From contig NZ_JAGGLK010000002.1 in NCBI RefSeq assembly GCF_017874375.1, forward strand, positions 248,001 to 312,000: DNA of 64,000 bases. The letters are read 5' to 3'. The position numbers were made by a program, and so were the translations under genes. Positions 17,686 to 27,024 of the stretch are shown here, one piece after another (the first letter of the stretch is position 1; each line of letters opens with the position of its first letter). Below the pieces are notes generated by a model that was given only the letters and a program-made list of their open reading frames with translations, searched no databases and had not been told where the DNA came from. Source of the DNA: Methanohalophilus levihalophilus (GTDB taxonomy: Archaea > Halobacteriota > Methanosarcinia > Methanosarcinales > Methanosarcinaceae).

Positions 17686-18582
17686 ATGGTTAGTTTTGGA
17701 GATAGGCTGGAAGCTTTTGTTCGGGGACGTGACACAAAGCAATTAATCGGCATCCCGTTGGCTGTGTTTGCAGTAGCACTGCTGGTTCTCGGGGTTTTGT
17801 TTGTGACAACAGGTTCGCCTGTGAATCTTGGCATGGAGTTTAAGGGAGGAACCATGATATCCATGCAGACGGATGATTCCGTCACAGAGCTTGAGGAACT
17901 CTACTCTTCCTATGCTCTGGTTGACGTGCGCAAAGCCGGGGACAGGGCGGTAATGCAATTCGGCCCCATGGACAATGATGAACAGTTCACTCTTGAACAA
18001 AGCGTGATGGGTATTTATTCAAATGTAGAAATCCGGCAAATCGGAGCGGTTTACGGTGCGGATTTACAGGCACAGGCACTACAGGCACTAGTCCTCTCAT
18101 TCCTCGGAATGGCAATAGTTGTCTTCCTGATTTTCAGGACCTTCGTGCCATCGGTAGCCGTAGTGCTTTCGGCACTCTCAGACATTGCAATCGCAGCCGC
18201 ATTCATGAGCATTGCAGGGATTGAATTATCCCTTGGAACGGTTGCAGCCCTTTTGATGCTTATCGGTTACTCAGTAGACAGTGACATATTGCTTACCACC
18301 CGCGTGCTCAAGCGCAGGGGAAGCATTGACGAAAAAATATCCCGCGCGCTCCATACCGGTCTGACCATGACAACCACAACCCTCGCGGCTCTTGTGGTAA
18401 TGTACCTTGTAACAACTTTCTCTTATCTTATAACTTCCACAGCGTCCCAGATTAACCTGCTCTCAGACATTGCCATAGTCCTCATTTTCGGACTGATGGC
18501 TGATATCATGAATACATGGCTGCTTAACACCGGCATCCTGAAATGGTATGTAGCAAAGAACCCCAGGGGGGTGAAAAAATGA
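17686..18582 (+). CDS. secF: protein-export membrane protein SecF
   Basis: About 298 residues. With SecD it uses the ion gradient to help release exported proteins on the outer side of the membrane. Six membrane segments: one at ~22-43 (IPLAVFAVALLVLGVLFVTTG), the outer P1-type domain with GMEFKGGTMIS (the conserved GGT/S motif), then five helices from ~135 on, including DIAIAAAFM and LMLIGYSVDSDILLTTRVL, the SecF D-x-x-V-D-ILL signature. ATG at 17686 chosen from promoter position. Its TGA overlaps the secD ATG (ATGA). Confidence 0.9.
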   Translation: MVSFGDRLEAFVRGRDTKQLIGIPLAVFAVALLVLGVLFVTTGSPVNLGMEFKGGTMISMQTDDSVTELEELYSSYALVDVRKAGDRAVMQFGPMDNDEQFTLEQSVMGIYSNVEIRQIGAVYGADLQAQALQALVLSFLGMAIVVFLIFRTFVPSVAVVLSALSDIAIAAAFMSIAGIELSLGTVAALLMLIGYSVDSDILLTTRVLKRRGSIDEKISRALHTGLTMTTTTLAALVVMYLVTTFSYLITSTASQINLLSDIAIVLIFGLMADIMNTWLLNTGILKWYVAKNPRGVKK

Positions 18583-20267
18583 ACGAGGAAAGGGAACAGA
18601 AACCAAAAACCCTCTGGCAGGACTGGAGAGTCAGGATATTCATACTTGCCCTCTTGCTATCCCTTGTAGCAATACACCCGTGGTATTCCGCAGATGAAGG
18701 CATTGAAACAAATCTCAATTACGGCCTCGATCTTGAAGGCGGTTCCTGGCTTCAGGTCAAGCTTCAGGGTGCGGTAATCCAGGCTGACGCAGATTCCGGA
18801 CAGATGGCGGAATCATTACTGGAATCAACAACCGGGTATGCAGTTGATGTGCGAAGCTCGTCTGAAACCCCCTCAGGTTCATCCACAATAGTGCTTGTCA
18901 CCGACAAACCGGTGTCCAATTCCCAAATGGACTTGCTCGGGCTGGGGGAGTATTCCATTGCAAGCGAGGGTAACGGCTCAGCGGTCACTCTCTTTTCAAG
19001 TGAGCAAAGCCTGATAATATCATATCTTTCGACTTCACTTAATTCAGAAGTTGTTCCTTTCCTGATAGAAGACGGTGTGGAATATGAAATCCGCACTGCG
19101 GTAACCGAGGAAGAACTCGACGTACTCTTTGCTGCAGTAGGCGGCTCAATCCTCACCGACGAATCAGGTGAATCCCTTTATCGTGACGGTGTCAGAACCG
19201 AGACCCGGGACATGACCAAGGACATTCTGAGTGACAAGCTCAACGGACTCGGGCTTAAGGACATCCCGGTGAGAACTGTAGGTGATGAGTACATTCTCAT
19301 GGACTTTGCGGGAATCGATCTCACCACAGCCAAGGAAATTGCACTGACTCCCGGAAAATTCGAAATTCGTGTCCAGACTACAGGAAACCAGACCAAACAC
19401 GTCCTCTACGGTGACGATATCGCAAGTGTCGGAATCGCCGGTTTCCATGAAGGTCAGTGGTTTACGCCTTTCACCTTGAGCGAAGAAGGTGCACTTGCAT
19501 TACAGAAAGTAGCCCTTGAAACGGGAGCAACCACCAATCCGGATGCACACTGGCTGATAATGTATCTCGATGACGAGGAAATATATGGTGCTCCTCTTAG
19601 TTTCTCCGCAGCTACAAAACTCCAGCAAACTCCGATTTATGCCTGGGAAGCATCCACAGGAGGGGATGAGGAAAGTGAAGATCAGGCAAAACAGCTTCAG
19701 ATTCACCTTCGCTCAGGAGCGCTTCCTGTTAACGTGGAACTAATGGGCTCGGGACAGGTTGACGCAGCTCTTGGAAGCCAGTTTAAGCTGCAGGCGATAA
19801 TCGCAGGACTTCTTGCACTTATCGCAGTCGCTCTGGCGGTATTCCGCAGGTATGGCAAGAAACAGATCCTTATCCCGATGGTTGGAACTTCCCTTTGTGA
19901 AGTCGTAATGATTCTCGGGTTTGCTTCCGCAATCAACTGGCAGCTTGACCTCCCGGCAATTGCAGGAATTATCGCAGCTATAGGAACCGGTATTGACCAT
20001 CTTGTGATAATTACCGATGAAGTCCTTTACGAAGGCAAACTGCCTCCGACAAAGGTCTATCTCTCACGCATTACCCGCGCATTCGGCATCATATTTGCAG
20101 CCGCCTCCACTACGGTTATTGCAATGTCCCCGCTTGTGGTAATGGGCTTTGGTGCTTTGAAAGGTTTCGCCATAACAACCATTATTGGTGTCATGATCGG
20201 TGTCCTTATTGCAAGACCTGTTTATGGCAAAGTGATTAAAGAAGTCCTTCACGAAGAGGAGGGTTAA
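18579..20267 (+). CDS. secD: protein-export membrane protein SecD
   Basis: 562 residues. One helix near the N-terminus (VRIFILALLLSLVAIHPW), then the D1-type motif LNYGLDLEGGSWLQV, a large extracellular region to ~390 and five further helices (FKLQAIIAGLLALIAVALAVF onward) with AIIAAIGTGIDHLVIITDEVLY, equivalent to the SecD D-x-x-V motif. Starts by ATGA overlap with secF after a G-rich Shine-Dalgarno (GGGGGG). Its last codons carry the GGAGGG that appears to drive translation of the next gene. Order F-D is reversed relative to E. coli, as in other Methanosarcinales to my knowledge. Confidence 0.9.
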   Translation: MNEEREQKPKTLWQDWRVRIFILALLLSLVAIHPWYSADEGIETNLNYGLDLEGGSWLQVKLQGAVIQADADSGQMAESLLESTTGYAVDVRSSSETPSGSSTIVLVTDKPVSNSQMDLLGLGEYSIASEGNGSAVTLFSSEQSLIISYLSTSLNSEVVPFLIEDGVEYEIRTAVTEEELDVLFAAVGGSILTDESGESLYRDGVRTETRDMTKDILSDKLNGLGLKDIPVRTVGDEYILMDFAGIDLTTAKEIALTPGKFEIRVQTTGNQTKHVLYGDDIASVGIAGFHEGQWFTPFTLSEEGALALQKVALETGATTNPDAHWLIMYLDDEEIYGAPLSFSAATKLQQTPIYAWEASTGGDEESEDQAKQLQIHLRSGALPVNVELMGSGQVDAALGSQFKLQAIIAGLLALIAVALAVFRRYGKKQILIPMVGTSLCEVVMILGFASAINWQLDLPAIAGIIAAIGTGIDHLVIITDEVLYEGKLPPTKVYLSRITRAFGIIFAAASTTVIAMSPLVVMGFGALKGFAITTIIGVMIGVLIARPVYGKVIKEVLHEEEG

Positions 20268-20270
20268 GCT

Positions 20271-21299
20271 ACGCAGGATCTGTGGACTGTCAAATACAGG
20301 CCGGAAACCCTTGACGGCATAGTGGGAAATAAGAAAGCAGTGGATATGCTTCGCCTGGTGGTATCATCAGGTCGCCTGCCACATCTTGTAATCCACGGCC
20401 CCGCAGGGTGCGGCAAGTCCACGGCAGTCCTTGCCCTTGCAAATGAAATGTATGGCGAAGACTACGAGCGCAACCTCACTTATTTCAACGCATCAGATTT
20501 TTTTGATCAGGGAAAACGTTATCTTGTAAGGGATAAGCGTTTCATCCGTTTTCTCGGAACAGACGATCCCAAAAAGATCCAGTCAAGCGTGATTTCCATT
20601 TTCAAGGATCTGGTAAATGAGTATGCTGCAATGGGTTCTCTGGATGCGGATTACAAAATCATTTTCATAGACAGCGCCGAATCCCTCAGGGAAGATGCCC
20701 AGCATGCACTGAGAAGGATAATGGAGCGCTACAGCAAGACGTGCAGGTTCGTTTTTTCCACAACCCAGCCATCCAGACTTATATCGCCCCTGCGATCCAG
20801 GGGTCTGGAACTTTTCTTCACCTACGTCGGGGAAGACGAATTCATAACTTTCCTTAAGGGAGTTGCAGAAGCTGAAAATCTGGATGTATCCGATGATGCA
20901 TGGGATAATCTGTACATGCTATGCAAAGGCAACATTGCATGTGGTCTAAATATACTGCAAACCGTTTCCCTTGAAAGCAGCGGAAAAGTAGACACGGAAA
21001 TGATTTTTACGGCCTCACAGGAAAGTATTCCTGCAGGAGTAAGGGAACTTTACAGGGCAATTCTGAAAAAGGATCTTCCAGCCGCAAGAAAAGCCATCGA
21101 TCCACTTTTAATCAGAGATGGAATGTCAGGAGTTGAAGTAATTAGCCACCTTCACAAGGTCATCTGGGAGGAGGCCTTGCAGCCCGAGGATATTGCTGCA
21201 ATGCTTCGGAAACTTTCAGATGCTGATCTGCTCATACGCAGTGGTGCCAGCGACAGGATACAGCTTGAAGCCCTTGTCACGGAGATGGCGAATGTCTGA
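20271..21299 (+). CDS. replication factor C small-subunit paralogue (RFC2-like), apparent ACG start
   Basis: An AAA+ clamp-loader subunit, ~342 residues. Conserved N-terminus LWTVKYRPETLDGIVGN, Walker A GPAGCGKST (~46), a degenerate Walker B reading IIFIDSAESL rather than DEAD, then LRRIMERYSKTCRFVFSTTQPSRL and an altered SRC-type motif PLRSRG. This fits the second small RFC subunit described in Methanosarcina, which may not hydrolyse ATP in the same way. The conserved N-terminus begins upstream of the first GTG (20322): in frame, ACG at 20271 lies 7 nt after GGAGGG and 3 nt after the secD stop. No ATG, GTG or TTG is available there. TGA stop overlaps elp3. Confidence 0.82.
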   Translation, partial: TQDLWTVKYRPETLDGIVGNKKAVDMLRLVVSSGRLPHLVIHGPAGCGKSTAVLALANEMYGEDYERNLTYFNASDFFDQGKRYLVRDKRFIRFLGTDDPKKIQSSVISIFKDLVNEYAAMGSLDADYKIIFIDSAESLREDAQHALRRIMERYSKTCRFVFSTTQPSRLISPLRSRGLELFFTYVGEDEFITFLKGVAEAENLDVSDDAWDNLYMLCKGNIACGLNILQTVSLESSGKVDTEMIFTASQESIPAGVRELYRAILKKDLPAARKAIDPLLIRDGMSGVEVISHLHKVIWEEALQPEDIAAMLRKLSDADLLIRSGASDRIQLEALVTEMANV

Positions 21300-22926
21300 T
21301 GAAGATGCAAAATTCACAGAGGCCTGTAGGAAGTTAATGGATATTGTCCTGAGTGGTGAAATCGAAGACAAAACCCTTCTAAACCGTAAGAAACTGGCAA
21401 TCTGCAGGGAAATGTCTCTTCAGAAATTGCCACGTAATTCTGATATAATTGCAGTTGCACCACCTGAATTAAAAGAAAAAGTCAAAGCCCTCCTGCGTCG
21501 CAAACCTGTGCGAACCATTTCAGGTGTTGCTGTTATTGCTGTTATGACTTCACCTGCGCCCTGTCCGCATGGAATCTGTGTTCCCTGCCCGGGTGGGCCT
21601 TCTTCCAAATTCGAGTCTCCACAAAGCTATATGGGTCAGGAACCCGCGGCTTTGAGGGCAATAAATTACGATTATGATCCTTACAGGATAGTTAACGGCC
21701 GCCTCTCGCAGCTGGAAGATATAGGACATGATGTTGACAAAGCCGAATTGATAATAATGGGGGGAACCATGCCCTCCCGAAGTCTGGATTATCAGGAATG
21801 GTTTGTAAGACGCTGCCTTGAAGCCATGAATGATTATCGAGGCAAAGAGTGGAGGGAAAGTGTCTTTTCAAGGGGGCAGTTCGTTCCGCTTGAACAGGTA
21901 CAGGTTGCCAATGAAACTGCTTCTGTGCGCAATATCGGGATGACTTTTGAGACTCGTCCGGATTGGGCAACCGAAAACGAAGTAGATAGGATGCTCCAGT
22001 TAGGCGCAACCAAGGTTGAGCTTGGTGTTCAAAGTGTTTTTGATTTCGTTTTATCCCGTATAAAAAGAGGGCATACGGTGGAAGATACCGTAAACGCAAA
22101 CCGGGTTTTACGTGACAGTGGCCTGAAAGTGGGTTTTCATATGATGCCCCGGCTTCCGGGATCGGATAATGAAAGGGACTTACGGGGATTCAAAAAACTT
22201 TTTAATGATCCAGGATTCATGCCGGATTACCTCAAGATCTACCCGACCCTTGTGACGGAAGGTACCGAGCTTAACAAAATGTGGGAGAGTGGGCAATACT
22301 CTCCGCTTTACGATGATGAGGCGATTGAGCTTATTGCGGATTTGAAGGCCATACTTCCCAAATGGGTGAGGCTGCAGCGTATTCAGAGAGATATTCCGGC
22401 AAACCAGATCCTTGCCGGAGTCAGGAAGAGCAATATCAGGCAGCTCGCTTCCGAGAAGCTTGAAGAAAAGGGAGGTACTTGCAGGTGCATCCGGTGTCGG
22501 GAAGTCGGGCACAATATGTTGAAAGGGAAGGAACCTGTTGCTTCGGATATTGAACTTATGGTAGAAAGCTACAAGTCATGCGACGGACTGGAGCATTTCA
22601 TTTCCTTTGAAGATGTGAATCAGGATATTCTGATAGGGTTTTTAAGGCTGCGTTATCCTCACAATCCGCATCGGAAGGAGCTTGAATATTCCGCTCTTGT
22701 AAGGGAATTGCATGTTTATGGTTCACTAATTCCTCCGGGAAAAGATTCCAGGACAGGAAGCTGGCAACATCGGGGATATGGCGCGGAATTGTTGAAAACT
22801 GCTGAAGAGATGTCCCGGGCTGCTGGCTACAGGGAACTCGCAATTATCAGTGGTATAGGCGCAAGGGAATATTACAGGAAATTTGGTTATCGGCTTAAGG
22901 GCCCCTATATGTCCAGGCTTCTCTGA
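21292..22926 (+). CDS. elp3: Elp3: radical-SAM tRNA wobble-uridine modification enzyme
   Basis: 544 residues. Archaeal Elp3 acts alone to place carboxymethyl groups on U34 of tRNAs. Radical SAM part ~75-370 with CPHGICVPCPGG, the C-x9-C-x2-C-type cluster region (~92-104), MGGTMPSRSLDYQEWF and FETRPDWATENEVDRM. Zinc/cluster-like CRCIRCREVGH at ~400. The C-terminal ~430-544 is a GNAT acetyltransferase domain (WQHRGYGAELLKTAEEMSRAAG is its acetyl-CoA-binding loop). ATG at 21292 overlaps the rfc stop by 8 bp with GGAGATGG upstream. TGA stop. Confidence 0.93.
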   Translation: MSDEDAKFTEACRKLMDIVLSGEIEDKTLLNRKKLAICREMSLQKLPRNSDIIAVAPPELKEKVKALLRRKPVRTISGVAVIAVMTSPAPCPHGICVPCPGGPSSKFESPQSYMGQEPAALRAINYDYDPYRIVNGRLSQLEDIGHDVDKAELIIMGGTMPSRSLDYQEWFVRRCLEAMNDYRGKEWRESVFSRGQFVPLEQVQVANETASVRNIGMTFETRPDWATENEVDRMLQLGATKVELGVQSVFDFVLSRIKRGHTVEDTVNANRVLRDSGLKVGFHMMPRLPGSDNERDLRGFKKLFNDPGFMPDYLKIYPTLVTEGTELNKMWESGQYSPLYDDEAIELIADLKAILPKWVRLQRIQRDIPANQILAGVRKSNIRQLASEKLEEKGGTCRCIRCREVGHNMLKGKEPVASDIELMVESYKSCDGLEHFISFEDVNQDILIGFLRLRYPHNPHRKELEYSALVRELHVYGSLIPPGKDSRTGSWQHRGYGAELLKTAEEMSRAAGYRELAIISGIGAREYYRKFGYRLKGPYMSRLL

Positions 22927-22983
22927 AATGGCCGTCAAATTTATGTATTTTTGTAGTACATAGCTACTACGAGAGGCTTACAC

Positions 22984-23319
22984 GTGATTGACGAAGAAAA
23001 GGCAGATGAATTCCTTTTTTTGCTCAGGAGTATTGATGGGAAGCTTGACAGGCTTCTGAAGGCCAATAATCTGGATTCAGGTGCTGAAATTCCAGAGGGC
23101 CTCGATGTGATGACTCTCCTGTCCTTGCCAGATCACTTGCGGACAACAGCAACTGCACTTTTTGAGGCCGGCTTATCTACGGCGGATGAATTATCTGAGA
23201 TGACAACCAAAAAGAGGGCAGTTGAGAGCTCTTACTTGAATCAGCTTGTGAGAATGGGTCATGTTCGAAAAGTAAGAAAAGGGAAGAAAGTATATTTTGA
23301 AGTCAAATCCTCATACTAA
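22984..23319 (+). CDS. winged-helix DNA-binding protein, uncharacterised
   Basis: 111 residues. N-terminal helix (EKADEFLFLLRSIDGKLDRLLK) looks like a coiled-coil; ~45-111 is a winged helix: LLSLPDHLRTTATALFEAG, then LSTADELSEMTTKKRAVESS (recognition-helix region) and VRKVRKGKKVYFEVK as the wing. MarR/TrmB-like in outline, family not named. GTG start at 22984 with GAGAGG upstream; a TATA-like TTTATGTATTTT lies ~40 nt before. Could regulate its own promoter or the MinD gene downstream. Confidence 0.6.
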   Translation: MIDEEKADEFLFLLRSIDGKLDRLLKANNLDSGAEIPEGLDVMTLLSLPDHLRTTATALFEAGLSTADELSEMTTKKRAVESSYLNQLVRMGHVRKVRKGKKVYFEVKSSY

Positions 23320-23409
23320 AGTAAAAAAAGGTTCAAATGAATTTATATTAATCGATTGGATTAATATTCGTAGGACAAATTAATGTATATTATTTAGCTG
23401 AATGTTAAA

Positions 23410-23462
23410 AGAAGATTTAGTGACATCCAGCTAGATTGCCATTTTATGTGCACTAATCTTCT
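23410..23462 (+). promoter_or_regulatory. long imperfect hairpin in the leader of the ParA/MinD gene
   Basis: AGAAGATTTAGTG (23410-23422) pairs with CACTAATCTTCT (23451-23462) with one bulged base; loop 28 nt. A TATA-like TGTATATTATTT at ~23384-23395 puts transcription start close to the left arm, so the structure would be in the 5' untranslated region. No clear Shine-Dalgarno precedes the ATG at 23490, and a three-codon ORF ending ATGA overlaps that ATG. Confidence 0.4.
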
Positions 23463-23489
23463 GCAAAACTACAAAACGGTCATGTTAAT

Positions 23490-24215
23490 ATGAGTATCTG
23501 TATTTCAGTTCATTCTTCAAAAGGCGGCACAGGGAAAACCTGTATTTCCCAAAACCTTGCTTCTGCTTATGCAATGGAAGGGAAAAACGTCTGCCTTATG
23601 GATCTTGATCTTAAATCCCCAAGCCTTTTTGGCAATTTGTTTCCTGTGAAAAATAGATGGTTAAACAGTGTGCTTGAAGGGAATAGGGATGTTCAGGATG
23701 TGCTTGTGGATGCGACTGATAGCGTCGGAACAAAAGGTAAACTTTCTATCGGTTATTCAAATCCCGAGATCACTGCGATAAGGGACATCTCCCTGAAGGA
23801 TCGCCACTGGCAGTCCCAGGCTCTTAAGGAAATGGTTGATTGTAAGAAAGAACTCTTTTCCAATGGCTATGATGTGGTGATTCTGGATTCCAGCCCCGGT
23901 GTAGATTATACCTCAGTAAATGTAGTTGCATGCAGTGATTATGTATTAACTGTGTTCAAGTCGGGAGAAAGCAGGGGTGTTCAGCCTGTGATTGATGGAA
24001 TCTACAAACCGCTCGAGAAGAAGTGTGGGGCTGTCGAGAACATGAATGTTAACGGCGTTACTTCTTTCTCAATAGATTCCAGTGTCCCGATACTTGCAAT
24101 GATTCCATGCATGTGCGATGTTTCGGAGCATGGGACTAAAAAAATCTTCACTCTTGAAGATCCGACTCATCCGTTTTCAAAAGCGATATTCAGTGTAAAA
24201 GAGCAGATTAGATAA
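23490..24215 (+). CDS. ParA/MinD-family ATPase
   Basis: A 241-residue deviant-Walker P-loop ATPase. HSSKGGTGKTCISQNLASAY (~8-27) has the KGGTGKT motif with signature Lys; CLMDLDLKSPSLFGN is the switch I/A' region and VVILDSSPGVDYTSVNVVAC the Walker B/switch II. No amphipathic C-terminal membrane helix is evident, and no partner (MinC, ParB) lies nearby. Possible roles: partition, localisation of a cell component or Fe-S carrier-like functions. TAA stop, tail to tail with the membrane protein at 24219. Confidence 0.8.
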   Translation: MSICISVHSSKGGTGKTCISQNLASAYAMEGKNVCLMDLDLKSPSLFGNLFPVKNRWLNSVLEGNRDVQDVLVDATDSVGTKGKLSIGYSNPEITAIRDISLKDRHWQSQALKEMVDCKKELFSNGYDVVILDSSPGVDYTSVNVVACSDYVLTVFKSGESRGVQPVIDGIYKPLEKKCGAVENMNVNGVTSFSIDSSVPILAMIPCMCDVSEHGTKKIFTLEDPTHPFSKAIFSVKEQIR

Positions 24216-24218
24216 GGC

Positions 24219-25025
24219 TCACTTCTTTTCTTTCTGCAGGATTGCCTTTACGTCGGTTTCAATGTAGTCAATAACTTCCTTGAGATCAACAATGGATTCG
24301 TCTTTATCGAGTTTCTCATTCTGGAGCACATTTGCCCACTGGAAGAAGATGTAAGCAGATGCCGCTCCTCCCAATGCGAGAACTGTACGTTCTACGGGAT
24401 ATATGAAGATAAATTCCTGGAAAAGCTCTGCTTCGAGGTTAAACACAAATGCAGCGGTGATACTGCCTGCCAGGTGATCTGCAAGGACTGCAAGCAATCC
24501 GGACAGGAAGAGATAGATAAATACTTGCCACTGTTTAGTTATTCGCTTATATGCTGATGTCTTGATAACTGCAATAAAACAGGCAAAAACAACCAGATGG
24601 AACCACAAATACTGATAAGCTTGTATCCCTTCAGGTGTAGCAAACCATGCCAGAATCAATACGCCATATATTATGGCTGCAATTTTTTGTCTGCCTGTGA
24701 TGCACAATCCCGCAACCACTGATGCAAGAGTTACAAAAGTAGGTGAAAGCATTGTGAATAAGTTGTCTCCCAGGTAATCCGGGTTAATGAAGATATGTGA
24801 CAGCATTGCTATCAGGGATACTATTGGTCCGATAAAAGGTCCCAGTAAAAAACCATTAAGCGTTCCAAAAGCGAGGATCGAACTGATGCGTCCTTCTTCC
24901 ACCACAAACCCCATTTCGAAATCAGGGAGCCAGCTTGCGAAAAAAGTAATGATGAGTGCGGTGAGGACTAACAGATTACGAATGCGTGGGTTTGCTATCA
25001 GGATATTTTCAGTTCTTAAGGGCAC
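24219..25025 (-). CDS. multi-pass membrane protein, possible ECF-type substrate-binding subunit
   Basis: 268 residues with about seven hydrophobic segments (LLVLTALIITFFASWLPDF, then FLLGPFIGPIVSLIAMLSHI and others). The segment with GTLNGFLLGPFIGPIVSL resembles S components of energy-coupling-factor transporters such as QueT-like or vitamin S subunits; no ATPase or T subunit is adjacent, so this is tentative. The last ~35 residues are a charged cytoplasmic tail. GTG start at 25025, divergent from fae-hps. Confidence 0.55.
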   Translation of the reverse strand: MPLRTENILIANPRIRNLLVLTALIITFFASWLPDFEMGFVVEEGRISSILAFGTLNGFLLGPFIGPIVSLIAMLSHIFINPDYLGDNLFTMLSPTFVTLASVVAGLCITGRQKIAAIIYGVLILAWFATPEGIQAYQYLWFHLVVFACFIAVIKTSAYKRITKQWQVFIYLFLSGLLAVLADHLAGSITAAFVFNLEAELFQEFIFIYPVERTVLALGGAASAYIFFQWANVLQNEKLDKDESIVDLKEVIDYIETDVKAILQKEKK

Positions 25026-25093
25026 GCAATTAGTATCGATTGATATTAATAAATAATTTATTGTAGTTTACGGAGTGAAGGTTCATCAGAAAC

Positions 25094-25105
25094 CATATAT
25101 ATATT
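25094..25105 (+). promoter_or_regulatory. TATA box for fae-hps
   Basis: CATATATATATT centred at ~25099, predicting transcription start ~25124, just before the ATG pair at 25131/25134. A very short or absent leader is inferred. Confidence 0.6.
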
Positions 25106-25130
25106 CATGCCCATGTAGCGAATTGATACA

Positions 25131-26309
25131 ATGATGTTAATCGGAGAAGCTTTAATCGGCGAGGCCCCCGAACTCGCCCACGTTGATCTTATGATCGGAG
25201 ACAAGGAAGGGCCGGTAGGCCAGGCCTTTGCTACCGGGATGACCCAGCTGTCTGCAGGGCACACTCCATTACTCTCGGTAGTCAGGCCAAATCTCCCTAC
25301 CAAACCCTCTACTCTCATTGTTCCGAAGGTCACTGTAAAGAACATGGATCAGGCATCCCAGATTTTCGGTCCAGCACAGGCTGCTGTTGCTAAGGCAGTT
25401 GCCGATGCGGTAGAGGAAGGTTTGATTCCTAAAGACCAGGCTGAAGATCTCGTTGTTGTTGCAAGTGTCTTTATTCACCCTGAAGCTCAGGATTATAACC
25501 GTATTTTCAGGTACAATTACGGAGCTACTAAGTTGGCAGTTAAACGTGCAATGGCCGGTTTCCCAAGCATTGACAAAGTACTTGAGGAGAAGGACAGGAT
25601 GGCACACGCAATTATGGGATTCAAAGTTTCAAGACTCTGGAATCCACCATACCTGCAGGTGGCATTGGATAATCCAAACATCGAAGCAATTTCCAGCATT
25701 GTGAAACAGCTTCCAAAGAGCGATCACTTGATTCTTGAGGCAGGTACACCTCTTATCAAAAGATATGGTGTTGACGTAATTACAAAACTCAGGGAACTCA
25801 AACCCGATGCATTCATCGTTGCTGATTTGAAGACTCTTGATACAGGTAACCTTGAAGCAAGGATGGTTGCAGATGCTACGGCAGATGCCATTGTGGTTTC
25901 AGCTCTTGCACCAATTGCAACACTTAACAAAGCAATATCCGAAGCACACAAGACTGGTATTTACGCAGTTATGGATACTCTTAACCAGCCAGATCCACTT
26001 TCAGTACTCAAACAGCTCGATGAGCTTCCTGACGTTGTGGAGCTTCACAGGGCAATCGATATCGAAGAAACTGCTCACGCATGGGGCAGCATTGCCGACA
26101 TGAAAGCACTCTCACCAAAGATGCTTGTGGCTGTTGCAGGTGGTATCCGTGTAGGCACTATTCCAGATGCTCTTGAAGCAGGTGCAGATATCCTTGTAGT
26201 CGGACGTGCTATTACCAACTCTAAAGAGGTGCGTCAGTCTGCAGAGCAGTTTATTGAAGCATTGAATTCACCTGAAATTGATCAGTACAGAGTAATGACT
26301 GATTTCTGA
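25131..26309 (+). CDS. fae-hps: bifunctional formaldehyde-activating enzyme / 3-hexulose-6-phosphate synthase
   Basis: 392 residues, two domains. Residues 1-165 are Fae, which condenses formaldehyde with tetrahydromethanopterin (here tetrahydrosarcinapterin): [20 protein letters not shown] with the catalytic His, and then [20 protein letters not shown]. Residues ~170-392 are Hps, an orotidine-5'-phosphate-decarboxylase-fold aldolase: [28 protein letters not shown] with the metal Asp, and [20 protein letters not shown]. In archaea it releases formaldehyde while making ribulose 5-phosphate for nucleotide synthesis. Followed by tpiA after 9 bp, so probably co-transcribed. TGA stop. Confidence 0.95.
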   Translation: MMLIGEALIGEAPELAHVDLMIGDKEGPVGQAFATGMTQLSAGHTPLLSVVRPNLPTKPSTLIVPKVTVKNMDQASQIFGPAQAAVAKAVADAVEEGLIPKDQAEDLVVVASVFIHPEAQDYNRIFRYNYGATKLAVKRAMAGFPSIDKVLEEKDRMAHAIMGFKVSRLWNPPYLQVALDNPNIEAISSIVKQLPKSDHLILEAGTPLIKRYGVDVITKLRELKPDAFIVADLKTLDTGNLEARMVADATADAIVVSALAPIATLNKAISEAHKTGIYAVMDTLNQPDPLSVLKQLDELPDVVELHRAIDIEETAHAWGSIADMKALSPKMLVAVAGGIRVGTIPDALEAGADILVVGRAITNSKEVRQSAEQFIEALNSPEIDQYRVMTDF

Positions 26310-26318
26310 GGCGATTAA

Positions 26319-26987
26319 ATGCAGGTTCCGCTTATAGTGGTGAACTTCAAGACTTATTTGGAGGGCACAGGTCCTGAGGCTGTAAAGATTGCCGAAAGCT
26401 GTGTGGAAGTTTCTGATGCTTCCGGTGTTACCATTGCGGTGGCACCCCAGCTATGTGATATCTACCGTGTAGCATCACAGGTCGATGTTCCCGTGTATTC
26501 CCAGCATCTTGATGGAATGGCTCCTGGAAGCCAGACCGGACATGTGCTTGCACGCTGTGTGAAGGATGCAGGTGCCTGCGGAACCCTTATCAACCACTCA
26601 GAACACCGTCTAAGACTTGCAGACATTGAGGCTTCAGTAAGCGCTGCAAAAGCCGAAGGGTTGACTTCAATTGTCTGTACTAACAACATTCCTACAACTG
26701 CTGCGGCAGCGGCTCTTGGGCCGGATTATGTGGCAGTTGAACCACCTGAACTTATCGGAAGTGGTATCCCTGTTTCAAAAGCTGACCCGGAGGTTGTTGA
26801 AGGATCCGTCCGCGCAGTCCAGAATGTGAACCCAAATGTAAAAGTATTGTGTGGTGCAGGAATTTCAAAGGGCGGGGATGTAAAAGCAGCCCTTGAACTT
26901 AGCACCGAAGGGGTTTTGCTTGCTTCTGGTGTTGTAAAAGCAGAAAATCCGAAAGCTGCACTTGAAGATCTTGTCAGCTTTCTTTAA
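26319..26987 (+). CDS. tpiA: triosephosphate isomerase (archaeal type)
   Basis: 222 residues, the short archaeal tetrameric form. Active-site pieces visible: VVNFKTYLEG (Lys ~11), INHSEHRL (His ~90), then VAVEPPELIGSG with catalytic Glu (~138-149) and CGAGISKGGDVKAAL (phosphate-binding loop). Interconverts DHAP and glyceraldehyde 3-phosphate. GAGGCG precedes the ATG. TAA stop. Confidence 0.94.
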   Translation: MQVPLIVVNFKTYLEGTGPEAVKIAESCVEVSDASGVTIAVAPQLCDIYRVASQVDVPVYSQHLDGMAPGSQTGHVLARCVKDAGACGTLINHSEHRLRLADIEASVSAAKAEGLTSIVCTNNIPTTAAAAALGPDYVAVEPPELIGSGIPVSKADPEVVEGSVRAVQNVNPNVKVLCGAGISKGGDVKAALELSTEGVLLASGVVKAENPKAALEDLVSFL

Positions 26988-27024
26988 TCTTTACCTGTTC
27001 AACACTTTTTCTTTTCCTTTATTC

